The notes: a model not told the origin generated them from the letters alone. Positions 21,101 through 30,543 are shown, counted from the first letter of the stretch. The stretch is DNA of 64,000 bases from Shewanella baltica (GCF_900456975.1 NZ_UGYM01000002.1:2232001-2296000), one strand, 5' to 3'. Translations and numbers: made by a program.

Positions 21101-21957
21101 TACTCGACGATGCCATAGGCCAAGGTCTGACTGAGCCCGATATCGAGCTAATTAAACGCCTCAAAGCCAGCGGCAGTTTGCCGATGCAGCCCTTCGATGA
21201 TTTGCTGCTACGCCAATATCAGCACGATATTAAGCCTTTGATTGGTAGAACCTTGTTCCTCAAGGGAGAACAGGCCAGTAGTCACGCGGATATTAAACTC
21301 GTGTTTGACTTACCCATCACGGCGGGTAAATCCCAGCAAGTGTTACTGCAAGGCCGTATTGATGACATCAGCCCTAAGGGATTAGTGAATTACCGTCCCG
21401 GTAGCGCCCACGGCCGCGATGTGCTGAGGTTATACCTTCGCCACCTGTGTTTAATGGCAATGGGTCACACACATGCAAGCTATCTACTCGACATGGGGCA
21501 TTTCCACGCCTTAGCGCCAATCACTGCTGAGCGCGCCCATGCGTTACTGGCCGATTTGCTGGTGCTGTTTTATCAAGGTCAGCAATATCCACTGTGTTTT
21601 ATGCCGCGCACCTCACTGGCCTACGTCAGCTGCGAGGGTGAGCACGATGAGCGTTTGCAGCAAGCGTTACCTGAATGGCTGGATGAGCAGAGTCAATTGG
21701 GCGAAGGGAACGAGCCCCATTACCAACGCTTATTCAGTTTTCCGCGGGATTTCTCTGAGGATAGCTTTGGCGCATTAGCCGAGCGCATCTATCGCCCTAT
21801 GGTGAGTTTATATCTCAAAGATACCTTGGCTCAGCTTGAAGAATTTGCGCTAAATGATGGCATGAGCCAAGGCCAAACTCCCAATGTACAAGCGACTGAA
21901 ACACAAGCGACTGCAGCACATTTAAACCGCGATAGCGCACAGGGAGAGCAAGCATGA
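18145..21957 (+). CDS. recC: Exodeoxyribonuclease V gamma subunit RecC
   Basis: Structural and Chi-recognising subunit of RecBCD, the enzyme that processes double-strand breaks for RecA and degrades linear foreign DNA. About 1270 residues from ATG 18145 (MLKLIQSNQ), the family's usual N-terminus; an in-frame start ten codons upstream adds sequence that does not fit. Family landmarks include QSPGMSTWLRLEIA near residue 44, FGISSMAPQTLE and LLGMNDGVYPR. Residues 850-950 hold a Ser/Gln-rich insert. It overlaps recB by four bases. Confidence 0.97.
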   Translation: MLKLIQSNQMEVLCAHLAAYLTQPLAFARLLSNEHILVQSPGMSTWLRLEIAKQNGIAAALEFPLPSSFTWQLCHDLLPDVPKDNAFTKAAMTWKLMQLLPRMLQDDAFGPLRHYLGNTLDNTSTINTADTSEHLNTSDMTADDIKLYQLCGRIADIFDQYLVYRPDWILAWEQNEHPESLTKPLNEDQRWQPILWRALIAFNRDELNQSHYHRANLHSDLIAALNNPDTSLAQLPQRLFVFGISSMAPQTLEVLYHLAGRIDVIVLGLSPCQHYWGDIVDPRNRARMAVQYAGKRQLAELWEDKLEVGNPLLANNGKMGRELLDMLLELPAEHCDFGDDVYCEPCDDPNSPHSHASMLHGVQYDILEMQTLDRVLGPDAELYQNVKNRRLLKRDDESIRVKSCHSPLREVETLHDHLLELLSNDVDLTPKDIVVMMPDVAAYAPYIDAVFSAKQGLHYIPYAIADRGAAQESPLINSFLNLLGINQSRFGLTDILSILEVPAILRRFQLDDDELQLIRRWLDEAGVRWGRDEQSRLKQGVPAFKQNSWAFGIKRLILGYALSDDAPLYQDHLIVTGIEGQSAQALGKLLNFIEVLDETAQILALPQVGALRLAELTELLDAFYDTDEDEREQLQEIRDAIAALEQELLSAGKPLDTNSLDTSMFETLAKQSISGLSLSIEVLQQWFNQRLTESRVGQRYLAGSVNFCTLMPMRSIPFKVVCLLGMNDGVYPRVQHPVGFDLMAHFGARKGDRSRRLDDRYLFLEALLSAREQLYISYIGRSERDNSERIASMLVSELIEYCQLCYLPETLLAQSQKVSSPIDPEDAEKALYNAIVSHQPLQPFDPKLYQATVKSDDEDSSNIDGSSISQHKSGMGQSYSQQWCPPNAAAAGTHAGRFIGAQTRIMLEADEQDSMPDTEAQPASVREQQQSKQVDVSALIRFFRNPAQYFFNRTLKVDLSLNIQADDNDEPFSLNALERYMLQAQLLDDAIGQGLTEPDIELIKRLKASGSLPMQPFDDLLLRQYQHDIKPLIGRTLFLKGEQASSHADIKLVFDLPITAGKSQQVLLQGRIDDISPKGLVNYRPGSAHGRDVLRLYLRHLCLMAMGHTHASYLLDMGHFHALAPITAERAHALLADLLVLFYQGQQYPLCFMPRTSLAYVSCEGEHDERLQQALPEWLDEQSQLGEGNEPHYQRLFSFPRDFSEDSFGALAERIYRPMVSLYLKDTLAQLEEFALNDGMSQGQTPNVQATETQATAAHLNRDSAQGEQA

Positions 21958-24900
21958 GTGAACCGATGCAGTTAAACGCAGCAGCGTTACATTCAGCGGC
22001 GCAGGCGCTTGATCCACTCACATTGCCCTTTGGCGGTAGTCGTCTTATTGAGGCCAGCGCTGGCACAGGTAAAACCTACACCATTTCAGGTCTTTATTTA
22101 CGCTTATTGCTTGGCGATGGCATAGCAGCGCCGCTGACCTGTGAGCAAATTCTCGTAGTCACCTTCACCAATGCGGCCACCGAAGAATTACGGGATCGCA
22201 TTCGTCGCCGTATTCAAGTCGCCTTTAAGTGCTTCTTAGGGCTAACGATTGCCGATCCCTTTGTGCAGGCGTTGTATGACAACACCCCTGAGAGTGAACG
22301 CGCCATTGCTCTGCGGCGGTTCGATCTCGCCCTTAAATCCCTCGACGAGGCGGCAATTTTTACCATTCACGGTTTCTGTCAGCGAATTTTATCGGATCTC
22401 GCCTTTGAGTCTTCCTTGCTGTTCGAATCGGACTTTACCTTGGACGACAGCGAGTTTTTGCACCATGCGGTGCGGGATTTTTGGCGTGAGGCCTGTTATC
22501 CGCTGCCCGATTACTTAGCGCAAATCATTGCCAAGGAATTTGGCGAGCCCGATGGTTTAGTTAAGCAGTTGCGACCGCTCCTTGGCGCCAGTCAAGCAAA
22601 GCCCCTAAAACCCGCGCTGAAGTTTGATGCCTTGGCCCTGTCATTACGCCAAAGTTTAGAGCGCTTTAAATTAGCTTGGCCACGGGGACGCGATAGCTTA
22701 TTGGCATTGCTGCACAGTTTGCCGCTGAATGGCACCCGCTTTGGCAAGGCAACGGATAAATACCCCAAGCTCGCCGCCATGTTCGATGCGCTGGATAACT
22801 GGCTCGCCTTCGGTCATGGGTTGCCACCACAGAAAGAGTTAGAAGCCTTGTCCTTGTCGGAGTTAAAGCTCAACAAGGGCGGCGTGATCCCAAGCGTGAG
22901 CGAAGCGCCGCTGATGGATCATATGGAGCAGCTCGCCACATTGATTACCGCCATTAAACCGGCATTTTTGTATAGTGCGAAACTTGGTATAAGCGAGCGA
23001 TTTGCCCAGCAAAAGCAGCAAAAAAACGTGCTGACCCCAGATGATTTGCTCACGACATTAGCAAGCGCGCTACATGCCAATAATGAAACCTTGCCAAAAG
23101 CCGTGGCAACACGTTTCCCCGTCGCGCTTATCGATGAATTCCAAGATACCGATCCACTGCAATTTGCGATCTTCTCTGGCATCTACCAAGGCCGCTACTC
23201 GTTTGAGCAGCAAGGTGTAGATACTACAGAGAACAAGCTCAGCCTGTTGATGATTGGCGATCCTAAACAAGCCATTTATGCCTTTCGCGGCGCCGATATC
23301 CATACCTATATTGAGGCCCGTCATCATACGCAGGCCCACTATCATCTGGATACCAACTACCGCTCAAGCGCAAACATGGTCGCTGGAGTTAACCATCTGT
23401 TTAGCCAGCATAATGATCCTTTTATCAGTCAATCGATCCCCTTTGATAGCGTGAAAACGCCCAGCAGTGCCAAGGGGAAAACCCTCACTGAAAAAACAGC
23501 TAATCCTGCTGCCTTAAGACTAAGACTCTTAAGCGAAAGCGCAGAAAACGGCCTCAATAAAACCACCGCCAGACACTTGCTCGCCGAAGATGCAGCAGCG
23601 GAGATCACCCGTTTACTGACAGATGCGGCCAATGGCGAATGCCACAGCCCGAAAGGAGCTTTGATCGCTAAAGACATCGCTATCTTAGTGCGGGATCGCA
23701 ACGAAGCGGCGGTGATGAAAACCGCATTGAGTAAACGTCATATAGGCGCAGTGTTTTTAAGTCGTGACAGTGTGTTCGATACCCTTGAAGCGCGGGAAAT
23801 GGCGTTAATTTTACGATCTCTGGCGAATCCTAAGGATGAACGGGCATTGCGCAGCGCCCTAGCCACGGCATTATTGGGCTACAGCGCCGAGCAAATTCAT
23901 GCCTTCAACCAAGATGAAGAGCACAGACAGCTGTTATTAGAGCAGTTTTTTAACTTGCACCAAGTGTGGCAAAAACGCGGCATCATGCCCGCGCTATTAA
24001 GCCTTGCCAATAGCACTAAGCTGATTGACCGTTTACTGCACTCCGCTAGTACGCAAACCGATGCACAGGAGCAAGATGCCACGAATGGCGAGCGCCGTTT
24101 GACGGATTTTCGTCACCTTGCCGAGCTATTACAGCAAAAGGCGACCGAGCTTGATGGTATTAGCGCCCTGCTCAATTGGTATGAACAGCAACTGATTGAT
24201 AACACGGGAACCGATGAACAGCAGCTGCGCCTTGAGAGCGAGCAGAATCTGGTGCAGATCGTTACTATCCATAAGAGTAAGGGCCTTGAGTATCCCGTGT
24301 GCTTTGTGCCCTTTGTCAGCCTAGCCCGCGACAATCGCCGTCGCCCGACGCCTATGCTGTACCACAGAACCAACGATGCAGGTGAGCAAGAACTCGTATG
24401 GGATATCGAAGGCACGGATGAGGGTTGGGAGCGCGCCAAACAAGAAACCTTGGCCGAAGACTTGCGCTTGCTATATGTGGCGCTCACTCGGCCTGTGTAT
24501 TTGTGTTACTTGTATATCGCCAATCACAGTCGTCAGCTTAAAAATGGCCTTAAAAGTCAGCTGCATGAAACCGCCATCGGCTATCTGCTCGGCATAGGCG
24601 ACTCAGAATGTGACTTTGTCCGTATCTGCAATGCTGCGCAGCAGCTCGCCCAAGATGTGGAAGCCATAAGTATTGATAAGGTGCCCGATGACATAGACGA
24701 GCGGCCATTGCCCTCAAGCCAAGACATAGCGCAAATACTGAGCGCGAAAACCTTAACCCGCCAATACAGCACGCCGTGGCGAGTCGGCAGTTATTCAGGC
24801 CTAGTTAAAAATACCAGCCATGGTAAAGCCGCTCCGGGCGCCGATGATGAAGCATTAGGCACGCTTGAATATATGGCTGCGCAAACACTCTCTATTCCTG

Positions 24901-25775
24901 ATGAGCCAAGTCATGAGCTGCAGGATGGCATGCTCAATCGCTTTAACTTTGAGCGCGGCGCTAACGCCGGTAGTTTTATGCACTTAGTGCTAGAAGAGAT
25001 TGATTTTACGCATGCAGACAGAGACTTACCGCTGCAACTGCCTAAAGCCATGCTGAAATACGGTATCGCACCCGAGTGGCAAACGGTATTGCACACTTGG
25101 TATCTGGATGTGCTGCACGCGCCGCTTGGGCTCATGCCGACAACAATGTCATCAACAACAGTGCCAACGACAATGCCTTCAACATCGGCCTTAGAGAATC
25201 ATTCCAAGACGGCCAAACCTGAACATCCAGGACTATGCTTAGCCAAGTTATCGCCGCAGGATACCTTGGTCGAAATGGAGTTTTATTTACCCCTAAGTGA
25301 ACTTAAGGATACTGAGCTCAATGCGCTACTGCAGCAGTTTGGCTATGAATCAACACTTAAGTTTGATGATCTCAAGGGCATGCTCAAAGGCTTTATCGAT
25401 TTAACCTTTGAATACCAAGGAAAATATTATATCGCCGACTATAAGTCGAATCATTTAGGCGACAACATCAATGCCTATCATCAGAGCGCGCTGCAAAGTG
25501 CCATAACCGATCATAGGTACGATTTGCAGTACATCCTCTACTCATTGGCGCTGCACAGATATTTGAGTTTACGCCTGCCAAGTTATGACTACGACAGCCA
25601 CATCGGCGGTTGTTATTACTTGTTCTTACGGGGTATGTCGGCTCAATATCCCGGCTATGGTATTTACTACGACAAGCCGCCGAAGGCACTTATTCTCGCG
25701 CTGGATTCACTTTTTAATGACAATTTATTTCACAGCAGATTAGCTGGTGCAATCGATACAGGAGTCACGGCATGA
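21954..25775 (+). CDS. recB: Exodeoxyribonuclease V beta subunit RecB
   Basis: Helicase-nuclease subunit of RecBCD. Walker A lies at IEASAGTGKTYTISG, about residues 31-45. The UvrD-type motifs LIDEFQDTDPLQF, MIGDPKQAIYAFRG and YRSSANM follow, with IVTIHKSKGLEYPVC and LLYVALTRP later. The C-terminal nuclease core shows KGFIDLTFEY and YYIADYKSNHLG, giving the Asp...Asp-x-Lys triad. Residues about 1060-1080 hold a short Thr/Pro/Met repeat (TTMSSTTVPTTMPST), likely a flexible linker. It overlaps recC upstream and recD downstream by four bases each, so the three genes are translationally coupled. Confidence 0.97.
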   Translation: MSEPMQLNAAALHSAAQALDPLTLPFGGSRLIEASAGTGKTYTISGLYLRLLLGDGIAAPLTCEQILVVTFTNAATEELRDRIRRRIQVAFKCFLGLTIADPFVQALYDNTPESERAIALRRFDLALKSLDEAAIFTIHGFCQRILSDLAFESSLLFESDFTLDDSEFLHHAVRDFWREACYPLPDYLAQIIAKEFGEPDGLVKQLRPLLGASQAKPLKPALKFDALALSLRQSLERFKLAWPRGRDSLLALLHSLPLNGTRFGKATDKYPKLAAMFDALDNWLAFGHGLPPQKELEALSLSELKLNKGGVIPSVSEAPLMDHMEQLATLITAIKPAFLYSAKLGISERFAQQKQQKNVLTPDDLLTTLASALHANNETLPKAVATRFPVALIDEFQDTDPLQFAIFSGIYQGRYSFEQQGVDTTENKLSLLMIGDPKQAIYAFRGADIHTYIEARHHTQAHYHLDTNYRSSANMVAGVNHLFSQHNDPFISQSIPFDSVKTPSSAKGKTLTEKTANPAALRLRLLSESAENGLNKTTARHLLAEDAAAEITRLLTDAANGECHSPKGALIAKDIAILVRDRNEAAVMKTALSKRHIGAVFLSRDSVFDTLEAREMALILRSLANPKDERALRSALATALLGYSAEQIHAFNQDEEHRQLLLEQFFNLHQVWQKRGIMPALLSLANSTKLIDRLLHSASTQTDAQEQDATNGERRLTDFRHLAELLQQKATELDGISALLNWYEQQLIDNTGTDEQQLRLESEQNLVQIVTIHKSKGLEYPVCFVPFVSLARDNRRRPTPMLYHRTNDAGEQELVWDIEGTDEGWERAKQETLAEDLRLLYVALTRPVYLCYLYIANHSRQLKNGLKSQLHETAIGYLLGIGDSECDFVRICNAAQQLAQDVEAISIDKVPDDIDERPLPSSQDIAQILSAKTLTRQYSTPWRVGSYSGLVKNTSHGKAAPGADDEALGTLEYMAAQTLSIPDEPSHELQDGMLNRFNFERGANAGSFMHLVLEEIDFTHADRDLPLQLPKAMLKYGIAPEWQTVLHTWYLDVLHAPLGLMPTTMSSTTVPTTMPSTSALENHSKTAKPEHPGLCLAKLSPQDTLVEMEFYLPLSELKDTELNALLQQFGYESTLKFDDLKGMLKGFIDLTFEYQGKYYIADYKSNHLGDNINAYHQSALQSAITDHRYDLQYILYSLALHRYLSLRLPSYDYDSHIGGCYYLFLRGMSAQYPGYGIYYDKPPKALILALDSLFNDNLFHSRLAGAIDTGVTA

Positions 25776-27991
25776 TGCGCTCAACCCAAGGGCTAAATGC
25801 ACATTCACTCTCAGCCGCGAAATGGATAGACCATGGCGCAATCCAGCTTACCGCGCCGCTACCAGAGCTGTTGAAACTGTGGGAGCAGGAACGACTGCTC
25901 ACACCGCTCGACCGACATTTCGCGCTCGAGATGAGCCACTTACATCCAAGCGACAGCCAACAACCCTTGTTTATTTTGCTATGTGCGCTATTAAGCCAGC
26001 AATTATCTTCACAGCACAGCTGCCTAGTGCTCGCCCATATTGTGCCGCTTAATCCCATGGCTGAGCAAAATAGCCATTGTAAAATCAGCTTAAGCCTAGA
26101 AGCGCTCACAGAGACTTTGCAAAGCTTTGATGCCGTTGGCCAAGCGGGCAGTAACAAACCACTTATTTTTGATAATGGCAGACTCTATCTACAACGTTAT
26201 CATCAATTTGAAACCTCAGTTGCCGCTTCTTTAATCCGCCTATCAGGCAGCGTATCTAAACACTCTGAAGACGTAAGCCACCAAGAGCAAACTCAAACCG
26301 CTAAATTGAGGTCACTGTTAGATCAACTGTTCCCTGCCAATGTGAGCGATCCCCATTCACTCACTACCAATGTACTGACTAACAGTGAAGACACACAAAG
26401 CTCAGCGGCCGTTGATTGGCAAAAGGTCGCCACGGCCACAGCGCTGGGTAAAAAACTGTCGGTGATCACTGGCGGTCCAGGCACAGGCAAAACCACCACT
26501 GTAACTAAGCTTTTGTTATTGTTGCAAATGGAATCACGGCAGGAAATCCGTTTAGTCGCGCCAACGGGAAAAGCGGCGGCTCGCTTAAGCGAATCAATCA
26601 AAGCCTCAAAAGCGCGTCTGGCGAAGGAGCTCAGCGTCCATGCTGATATTATTGATGAAGCTCGCAATAGAAATAACCAAGACTTTCTAACCGCACTGGG
26701 GCGAATTCCAGAGGAGGCATCAACCTTACACAGGCTGCTCGGGGTGATCCCCAACTCGCCGCACTTTCGCCACCATCAAGGTAATCCGCTTAGGCTCGAC
26801 TTATTAATTATCGACGAAGCCTCTATGGTCGATTTGCCCATGATGTATAAGCTGCTGAGCGCACTGCCTGAGCACGCCAGTTTGATTTTACTCGGCGATC
26901 AGGATCAACTCGCCTCGGTTGAAGCCGGCGCTGTGCTCGCCGATATTTGTGCTGGCCTGAAAATGCCAGTAGCTCCCAATAACCTTGCGCAAAATAACAT
27001 AGCGTCAAACAGCCAAGCTCTGTGGCAAATGCGCTATTCCAAGGAGCAAGCCTCGCGCCTGAGTGCATTAACGGGTTTTGAGTTAACGCCCTTTATCAGC
27101 GATGCGCCTAAACTTGGCGATAGTTTGTGTATGCTGATGCACAGCCACAGATTTAAAGGCGATGCGGGGATTGGACTGCTTGCTAGCGCCGTTAATCGCG
27201 CGGATCTTCAAGGCATATTGCAAGTATGGCAACAAGGCCCTGCTGAATTGAACTGGCTAGAACACAGAATGGTCGTAAGCCAAACCCAAGCCAAAGTGAG
27301 CGAGCCGGCTAATAATGTGGGACTCAATTTACTGCTAGAGCAAGCCTGTCAGCAATATGGAGTTTATCTCAGAGCCTTGAATAACCGTGCAAGTAACAAT
27401 GATGTAAGTAATAGTGATATAGACACACGTCCAAGCACGGCTGACATCATAGAAAGCTTTAACCAGTACCGCATTTTATGCGCCATGCGCTCGGGCGATT
27501 ATGGGGTCGAAGGCATCAATCAATTTGTGACTCAAGCACTGGCCAATGCCAAGCTGATTAAACCGCTACAGGAGTTTTATCTGGGTCGGCCGATTATCAT
27601 CCAAAGCAATGACTATAACTTAGGCCTGTTTAACGGTGATATCGGATTGATTTTGCAGGATGAAGATAAACCCGAACGTTTAATGGCGCACTTTATCAAG
27701 GCCGATGGCAGTCTGTTAAAAGTCTTGCCAGCCCGTTTGCCCAGCCATGAAACCTGTTACGCCATGACAGTCCACAAAAGCCAAGGCAGCGAATTTAGCC
27801 GTGTGGCCTTGGTATTGCCGCCGAGCCCCAGCCTAGCCCAGTGGCAACTGCTGACCAAAGAGTTGGTCTACACCGCCATCACCCGCGCTAAAGTACACTT
27901 TACCTGCTTAGGCACCCAGCACGTATTCGAGCGGGCCAGTAGCCAAGCAACCCAACGCGCATCGGGTCTTGCAGACAGGCTTTGGGGTTAA
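25772..27991 (+). CDS. recD: Exodeoxyribonuclease V alpha subunit RecD
   Basis: The 5'-to-3' helicase of RecBCD. Walker A is ITGGPGTGKTTTV near residues 231-243, motif II LIIDEASMVDLPM and motif III LLGDQDQLASVEAGAVL follow. The C-terminal motifs are CYAMTVHKSQGSEFSRV and LVYTAITRAK. The 739-residue length is somewhat above E. coli RecD (about 610) because of several inserts, including one near residues 395-440 with Asn/Gln-rich sequence. The stop codon lies at the start of a pentanucleotide repeat. Confidence 0.96.
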   Translation: MMRSTQGLNAHSLSAAKWIDHGAIQLTAPLPELLKLWEQERLLTPLDRHFALEMSHLHPSDSQQPLFILLCALLSQQLSSQHSCLVLAHIVPLNPMAEQNSHCKISLSLEALTETLQSFDAVGQAGSNKPLIFDNGRLYLQRYHQFETSVAASLIRLSGSVSKHSEDVSHQEQTQTAKLRSLLDQLFPANVSDPHSLTTNVLTNSEDTQSSAAVDWQKVATATALGKKLSVITGGPGTGKTTTVTKLLLLLQMESRQEIRLVAPTGKAAARLSESIKASKARLAKELSVHADIIDEARNRNNQDFLTALGRIPEEASTLHRLLGVIPNSPHFRHHQGNPLRLDLLIIDEASMVDLPMMYKLLSALPEHASLILLGDQDQLASVEAGAVLADICAGLKMPVAPNNLAQNNIASNSQALWQMRYSKEQASRLSALTGFELTPFISDAPKLGDSLCMLMHSHRFKGDAGIGLLASAVNRADLQGILQVWQQGPAELNWLEHRMVVSQTQAKVSEPANNVGLNLLLEQACQQYGVYLRALNNRASNNDVSNSDIDTRPSTADIIESFNQYRILCAMRSGDYGVEGINQFVTQALANAKLIKPLQEFYLGRPIIIQSNDYNLGLFNGDIGLILQDEDKPERLMAHFIKADGSLLKVLPARLPSHETCYAMTVHKSQGSEFSRVALVLPPSPSLAQWQLLTKELVYTAITRAKVHFTCLGTQHVFERASSQATQRASGLADRLWG

Positions 27992-28020
27992 GTTAAGTTA
28001 AGTTAAGTTAAGTTAAGTTA
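27987..28020 (+). repeat. Pentanucleotide repeat (AGTTA)n at the recD stop
   Basis: GTTA followed by six exact AGTTA units. The first unit contains the recD stop codon (GGT TAA). The tract lies between the convergent ends of recD and the acetyltransferase remnant. Confidence 0.95.
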
Positions 28021-28027
28021 GGTTCGT

Positions 28028-28435
28028 TTAGCTCAAGACTAAGCTATAACGGAAGGAGGTTTTGGTAAACCCTATGCTTTCATAGTATTGCTGAGTGGTG
28101 ATGCGCTGGGTCGATGTGGTGAGTTCGAGTAACTGACAATTCTCTTGTCTTCCGCGCGCTTTAGCAAAATCAATGAGCTGAGTGCCTATGCCCTGACCCC
28201 GCATGTCGGCATTCACCACAATCGCCGTTATACGACAGATACGACTCAAGGCGGGGAAATAATCAAAGAACATCAAGGCCATCACAGCGACAACTTGCGG
28301 CTCACCCTGTGCATCGGGTTGCTCACATACTAATAGCTCATCACTTCGGGACTGGGGGTTATCTTGGTACTCTGTTAATGTCTGGGCTAACGCGGCGACA
28401 TGCAAAGCATAACCTAGCTGGCTAAATTTGCCCAA
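28028..28435 (-). pseudogene. GNAT acetyltransferase, 5' end removed by the Tn3-type transposon
   Basis: The body reads as a GNAT N-acetyltransferase: QLGYALHVAALAQ near the start, then VMALMFFDYFPALSRICRI, the acetyl-CoA loop MRGQGIGTQLIDFAKARG, and the end YYESIGFTKTSFRY. The family normally has about 18-20 residues (first strand and start codon) before QLGY. Here the codon for that Gln spans the outer edge of the transposon's inverted repeat. The only start left is TTG inside the repeat (28435). No matching 5' piece is seen on the other side of the transposon. It is probably inactive, unless the TTG is used. Confidence 0.82.
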
Positions 28436-28458
28436 CGCGCCAAAAATGTAAAGTTAGC
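28419..28458 (+). repeat. Left terminal inverted repeat of the Tn3-type transposon
   Basis: TGGCTAAATTTGCCCAACGC continuing to AAAATGTAAAGTTAGC. It matches the complement of 34403-34442 at 39 of 40 positions. The inner end AAAGTTAGC resembles the GTTAAG inner ends of other Tn3 repeats. Confidence 0.95.
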
Positions 28459-28467
28459 AAAACTACG

Positions 28468-29943
28468 CTACAATCCTCTTTGCTCACAGATAGGATCAGA
28501 AGCAAACCATTCTAGAAAATCATCTAAACTTGAATTTATTTCGATAGATTTTTTCATAGGATCATTCAATCGTGTCAGTACATTAGGCGTATGTAAAAGC
28601 TCTTCTTTATGTTCGCTAAGTTCGATAGCACGTAAGCAAAGTGCTTGGTATGGTTTAAATGCTTCATAGTCGAAAAAGTTATGAACAGCTCGCGCATAGG
28701 ATTTTTGTCTTCTACCCAACTTAGTTGAAAGATCATACCCAAGGATTAACATAATTTTTTCGAGCACACTTAAGCTCATATTTTTGTGGAAACCAAAGTA
28801 TAAATGGCTTAATTTTAATGCAAATTGTTCCCAACGCTTATATGAACTAGGCATGTCTGATGAGTAATATCGAATGATAGTTAGCACAGTGCTTTTTACT
28901 TGCAGTACACGTCGATAATAGTCTTCTTTAAACACAGAATGCAGCCAATCAGCATCGCTGCTCATATCGAGAGTTGGCCAGCATATCTTGGCAGCAACTA
29001 AAAATTGGCTCCAATCGCGGTATTCTTGGTTTTTGAAATGATCAATATTTGCTAAAACTCTTAACTTCCCTTGTTCAACCAAATCAGCTTTTAGTGCACG
29101 ATCTAAAGCGTAAAAGTCCCTATAAAAAGTTTCACCATCGTGATGGGTGAGTTGGTCATAGGTAACACTATATTGGCACCAATCATAATAAATCTTTTTA
29201 CCAGCTAAGCTGGGCTCCCACACTTTCGTTAATATCGTAAGCTGCTTGTTTTCGACTGATTCGGAAGCTAAAAATTTATTGAAAATGAACCAGTTCCCTC
29301 GGTTACAAAAGGCAATATCCTTCTGGACTTGTTTTACCGCAATTCTTTCTTTATCAAAAAAATCAAGGATCTGATCTTCATTCTCGGCACTTAGCCAAAT
29401 CAATGGCCATTCTTTTTCCTGATAGAAATGCTGTCGGTCAAGGATGACTTTTGGGGATTCACTACGAAGTTGGATTTCAAACGCAACATCTTTACCGAAA
29501 TAACGAGCATGGAGGTCGGGTTTTGCACGTTTGAGCTTGTCTAGGCTAAAAACAAACTGCGTATCGACATCAATCACTTCCCAATTGGGGAGGTTAATAA
29601 GCGTCTTAGCGAGTAGCTCTTTCATTTGCCAATGCTTATTTCCCTCACTTACTCCAGCGTAAATTTCCGCACGAGATTTACTATCAGATTTCCAATCGCA
29701 ATCAATCCCTTCTGGATGACTAAAGTAATATTGATGCCCGTGCCGACTATCGTCATCTCGTTTTGCATGAAGATACACCAGTTGTTTACAGTTTTGACAG
29801 ACGAAACGATGGTGTTTTATGTTGGCTTGACGTATTTCTTGTAGTTCATGCTGTTCATAGATCCAACTTAATGATTCAACCCAAATGGACTCATTACGCT
29901 CGGTATCTATAACAATAGGGATTTGGCGCTTAGTATTTTCCAT
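28468..29943 (-). CDS. CoiA-like protein with zinc finger and nuclease-like motif (transposon passenger)
   Basis: About 491 residues from ATG 29943 (MENTKRQIP). A zinc-finger-like part has Cys49-x2-Cys52, later His76 and Cys82 (FVCQNCKQLVYLH, YYFSHPEGIDCDW). The helix GNKHWQMKELLA and the segment KPDLHARYFGKDVAFEIQLR follow. Asp143 and Glu156-x-Gln158 give a PD-(D/E)xK-like core of the CoiA family (Glu-x-Gln instead of Glu-x-Lys). The last 300 residues are helical and unrecognised. CoiA proteins are known from competence, but relatives with this finger-plus-nuclease layout are scattered on mobile DNA; a defence role is inference. An in-frame ATG at 29964 touching the resolvase stop is an alternative start. 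Confidence 0.75.
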   Translation of the reverse strand: MENTKRQIPIVIDTERNESIWVESLSWIYEQHELQEIRQANIKHHRFVCQNCKQLVYLHAKRDDDSRHGHQYYFSHPEGIDCDWKSDSKSRAEIYAGVSEGNKHWQMKELLAKTLINLPNWEVIDVDTQFVFSLDKLKRAKPDLHARYFGKDVAFEIQLRSESPKVILDRQHFYQEKEWPLIWLSAENEDQILDFFDKERIAVKQVQKDIAFCNRGNWFIFNKFLASESVENKQLTILTKVWEPSLAGKKIYYDWCQYSVTYDQLTHHDGETFYRDFYALDRALKADLVEQGKLRVLANIDHFKNQEYRDWSQFLVAAKICWPTLDMSSDADWLHSVFKEDYYRRVLQVKSTVLTIIRYYSSDMPSSYKRWEQFALKLSHLYFGFHKNMSLSVLEKIMLILGYDLSTKLGRRQKSYARAVHNFFDYEAFKPYQALCLRAIELSEHKEELLHTPNVLTRLNDPMKKSIEINSSLDDFLEWFASDPICEQRGL

Positions 29944-29964
29944 AATCTCGCAGCTCTTTAACAT

Positions 29965-30543
29965 CTATCGAGTAGGGGAAACAATTGATTGTTTAACTGA
30001 ATTTATAGCCCGATAAATAGAAGCTTCTCCAAGGTGATACTCCTTGGCAAGCTGACCAATAGTGGCCCCCTCAGCTCTTTTATCATAAATCGCTTGTTTT
30101 AAGGTGTCTGTAAGTTTTACAGGCCTACCAAATTTAACTCCATTTTCATGGGCCTTTGCGATACCTTCGGCCTGTCTCTCTGTCCGCAAGTCATTTTCAA
30201 ACTCAGCAATAGCTGCCAACATATTGAACATGAGTCTCCCAGTCGAAGTGCTCGTATCGATGTTCTGATCGATAACGAGCAAATCAATACCTTCACTTTG
30301 AAAACGCGAAGCAATCTGGGCTAAGTGGACGACTGAGCGAGCAAGACGATCGAGTCGGGTTACCACTAGGGTATCCCCTTCACGTAAATAACTCATGCAA
30401 GATTGAAATTCAGACCGTTCAGCCGTCCTCCCACTGCGTTTTTCTTGATATATCTTATTGCACTCAGCTCGATGTAACTTGCCCAGTTGCACTTCTAAGC
30501 TTTGACCCGTGGAACTCACTCGAGCATAACCAACTTTGGACAT
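29965..30543 (-). CDS. tnpR: Tn3-type serine resolvase TnpR
   Basis: Site-specific recombinase that resolves cointegrates during replicative transposition. The catalytic serine is in VGYARVSSTGQSLEVQ (residue 10 or 11), with LVVTRLDRLARSV and AEFENDLRTERQAEG following. The C-terminal helix-turn-helix runs IGQLAKEYHLGEASIYRAI. Length is 192 residues. It is divergent from the antitoxin gene across the res-like region. The nuclease-like passenger follows directly downstream, so the two may be co-transcribed. Confidence 0.96.
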   Translation of the reverse strand: MSKVGYARVSSTGQSLEVQLGKLHRAECNKIYQEKRSGRTAERSEFQSCMSYLREGDTLVVTRLDRLARSVVHLAQIASRFQSEGIDLLVIDQNIDTSTSTGRLMFNMLAAIAEFENDLRTERQAEGIAKAHENGVKFGRPVKLTDTLKQAIYDKRAEGATIGQLAKEYHLGEASIYRAINSVKQSIVSPTR

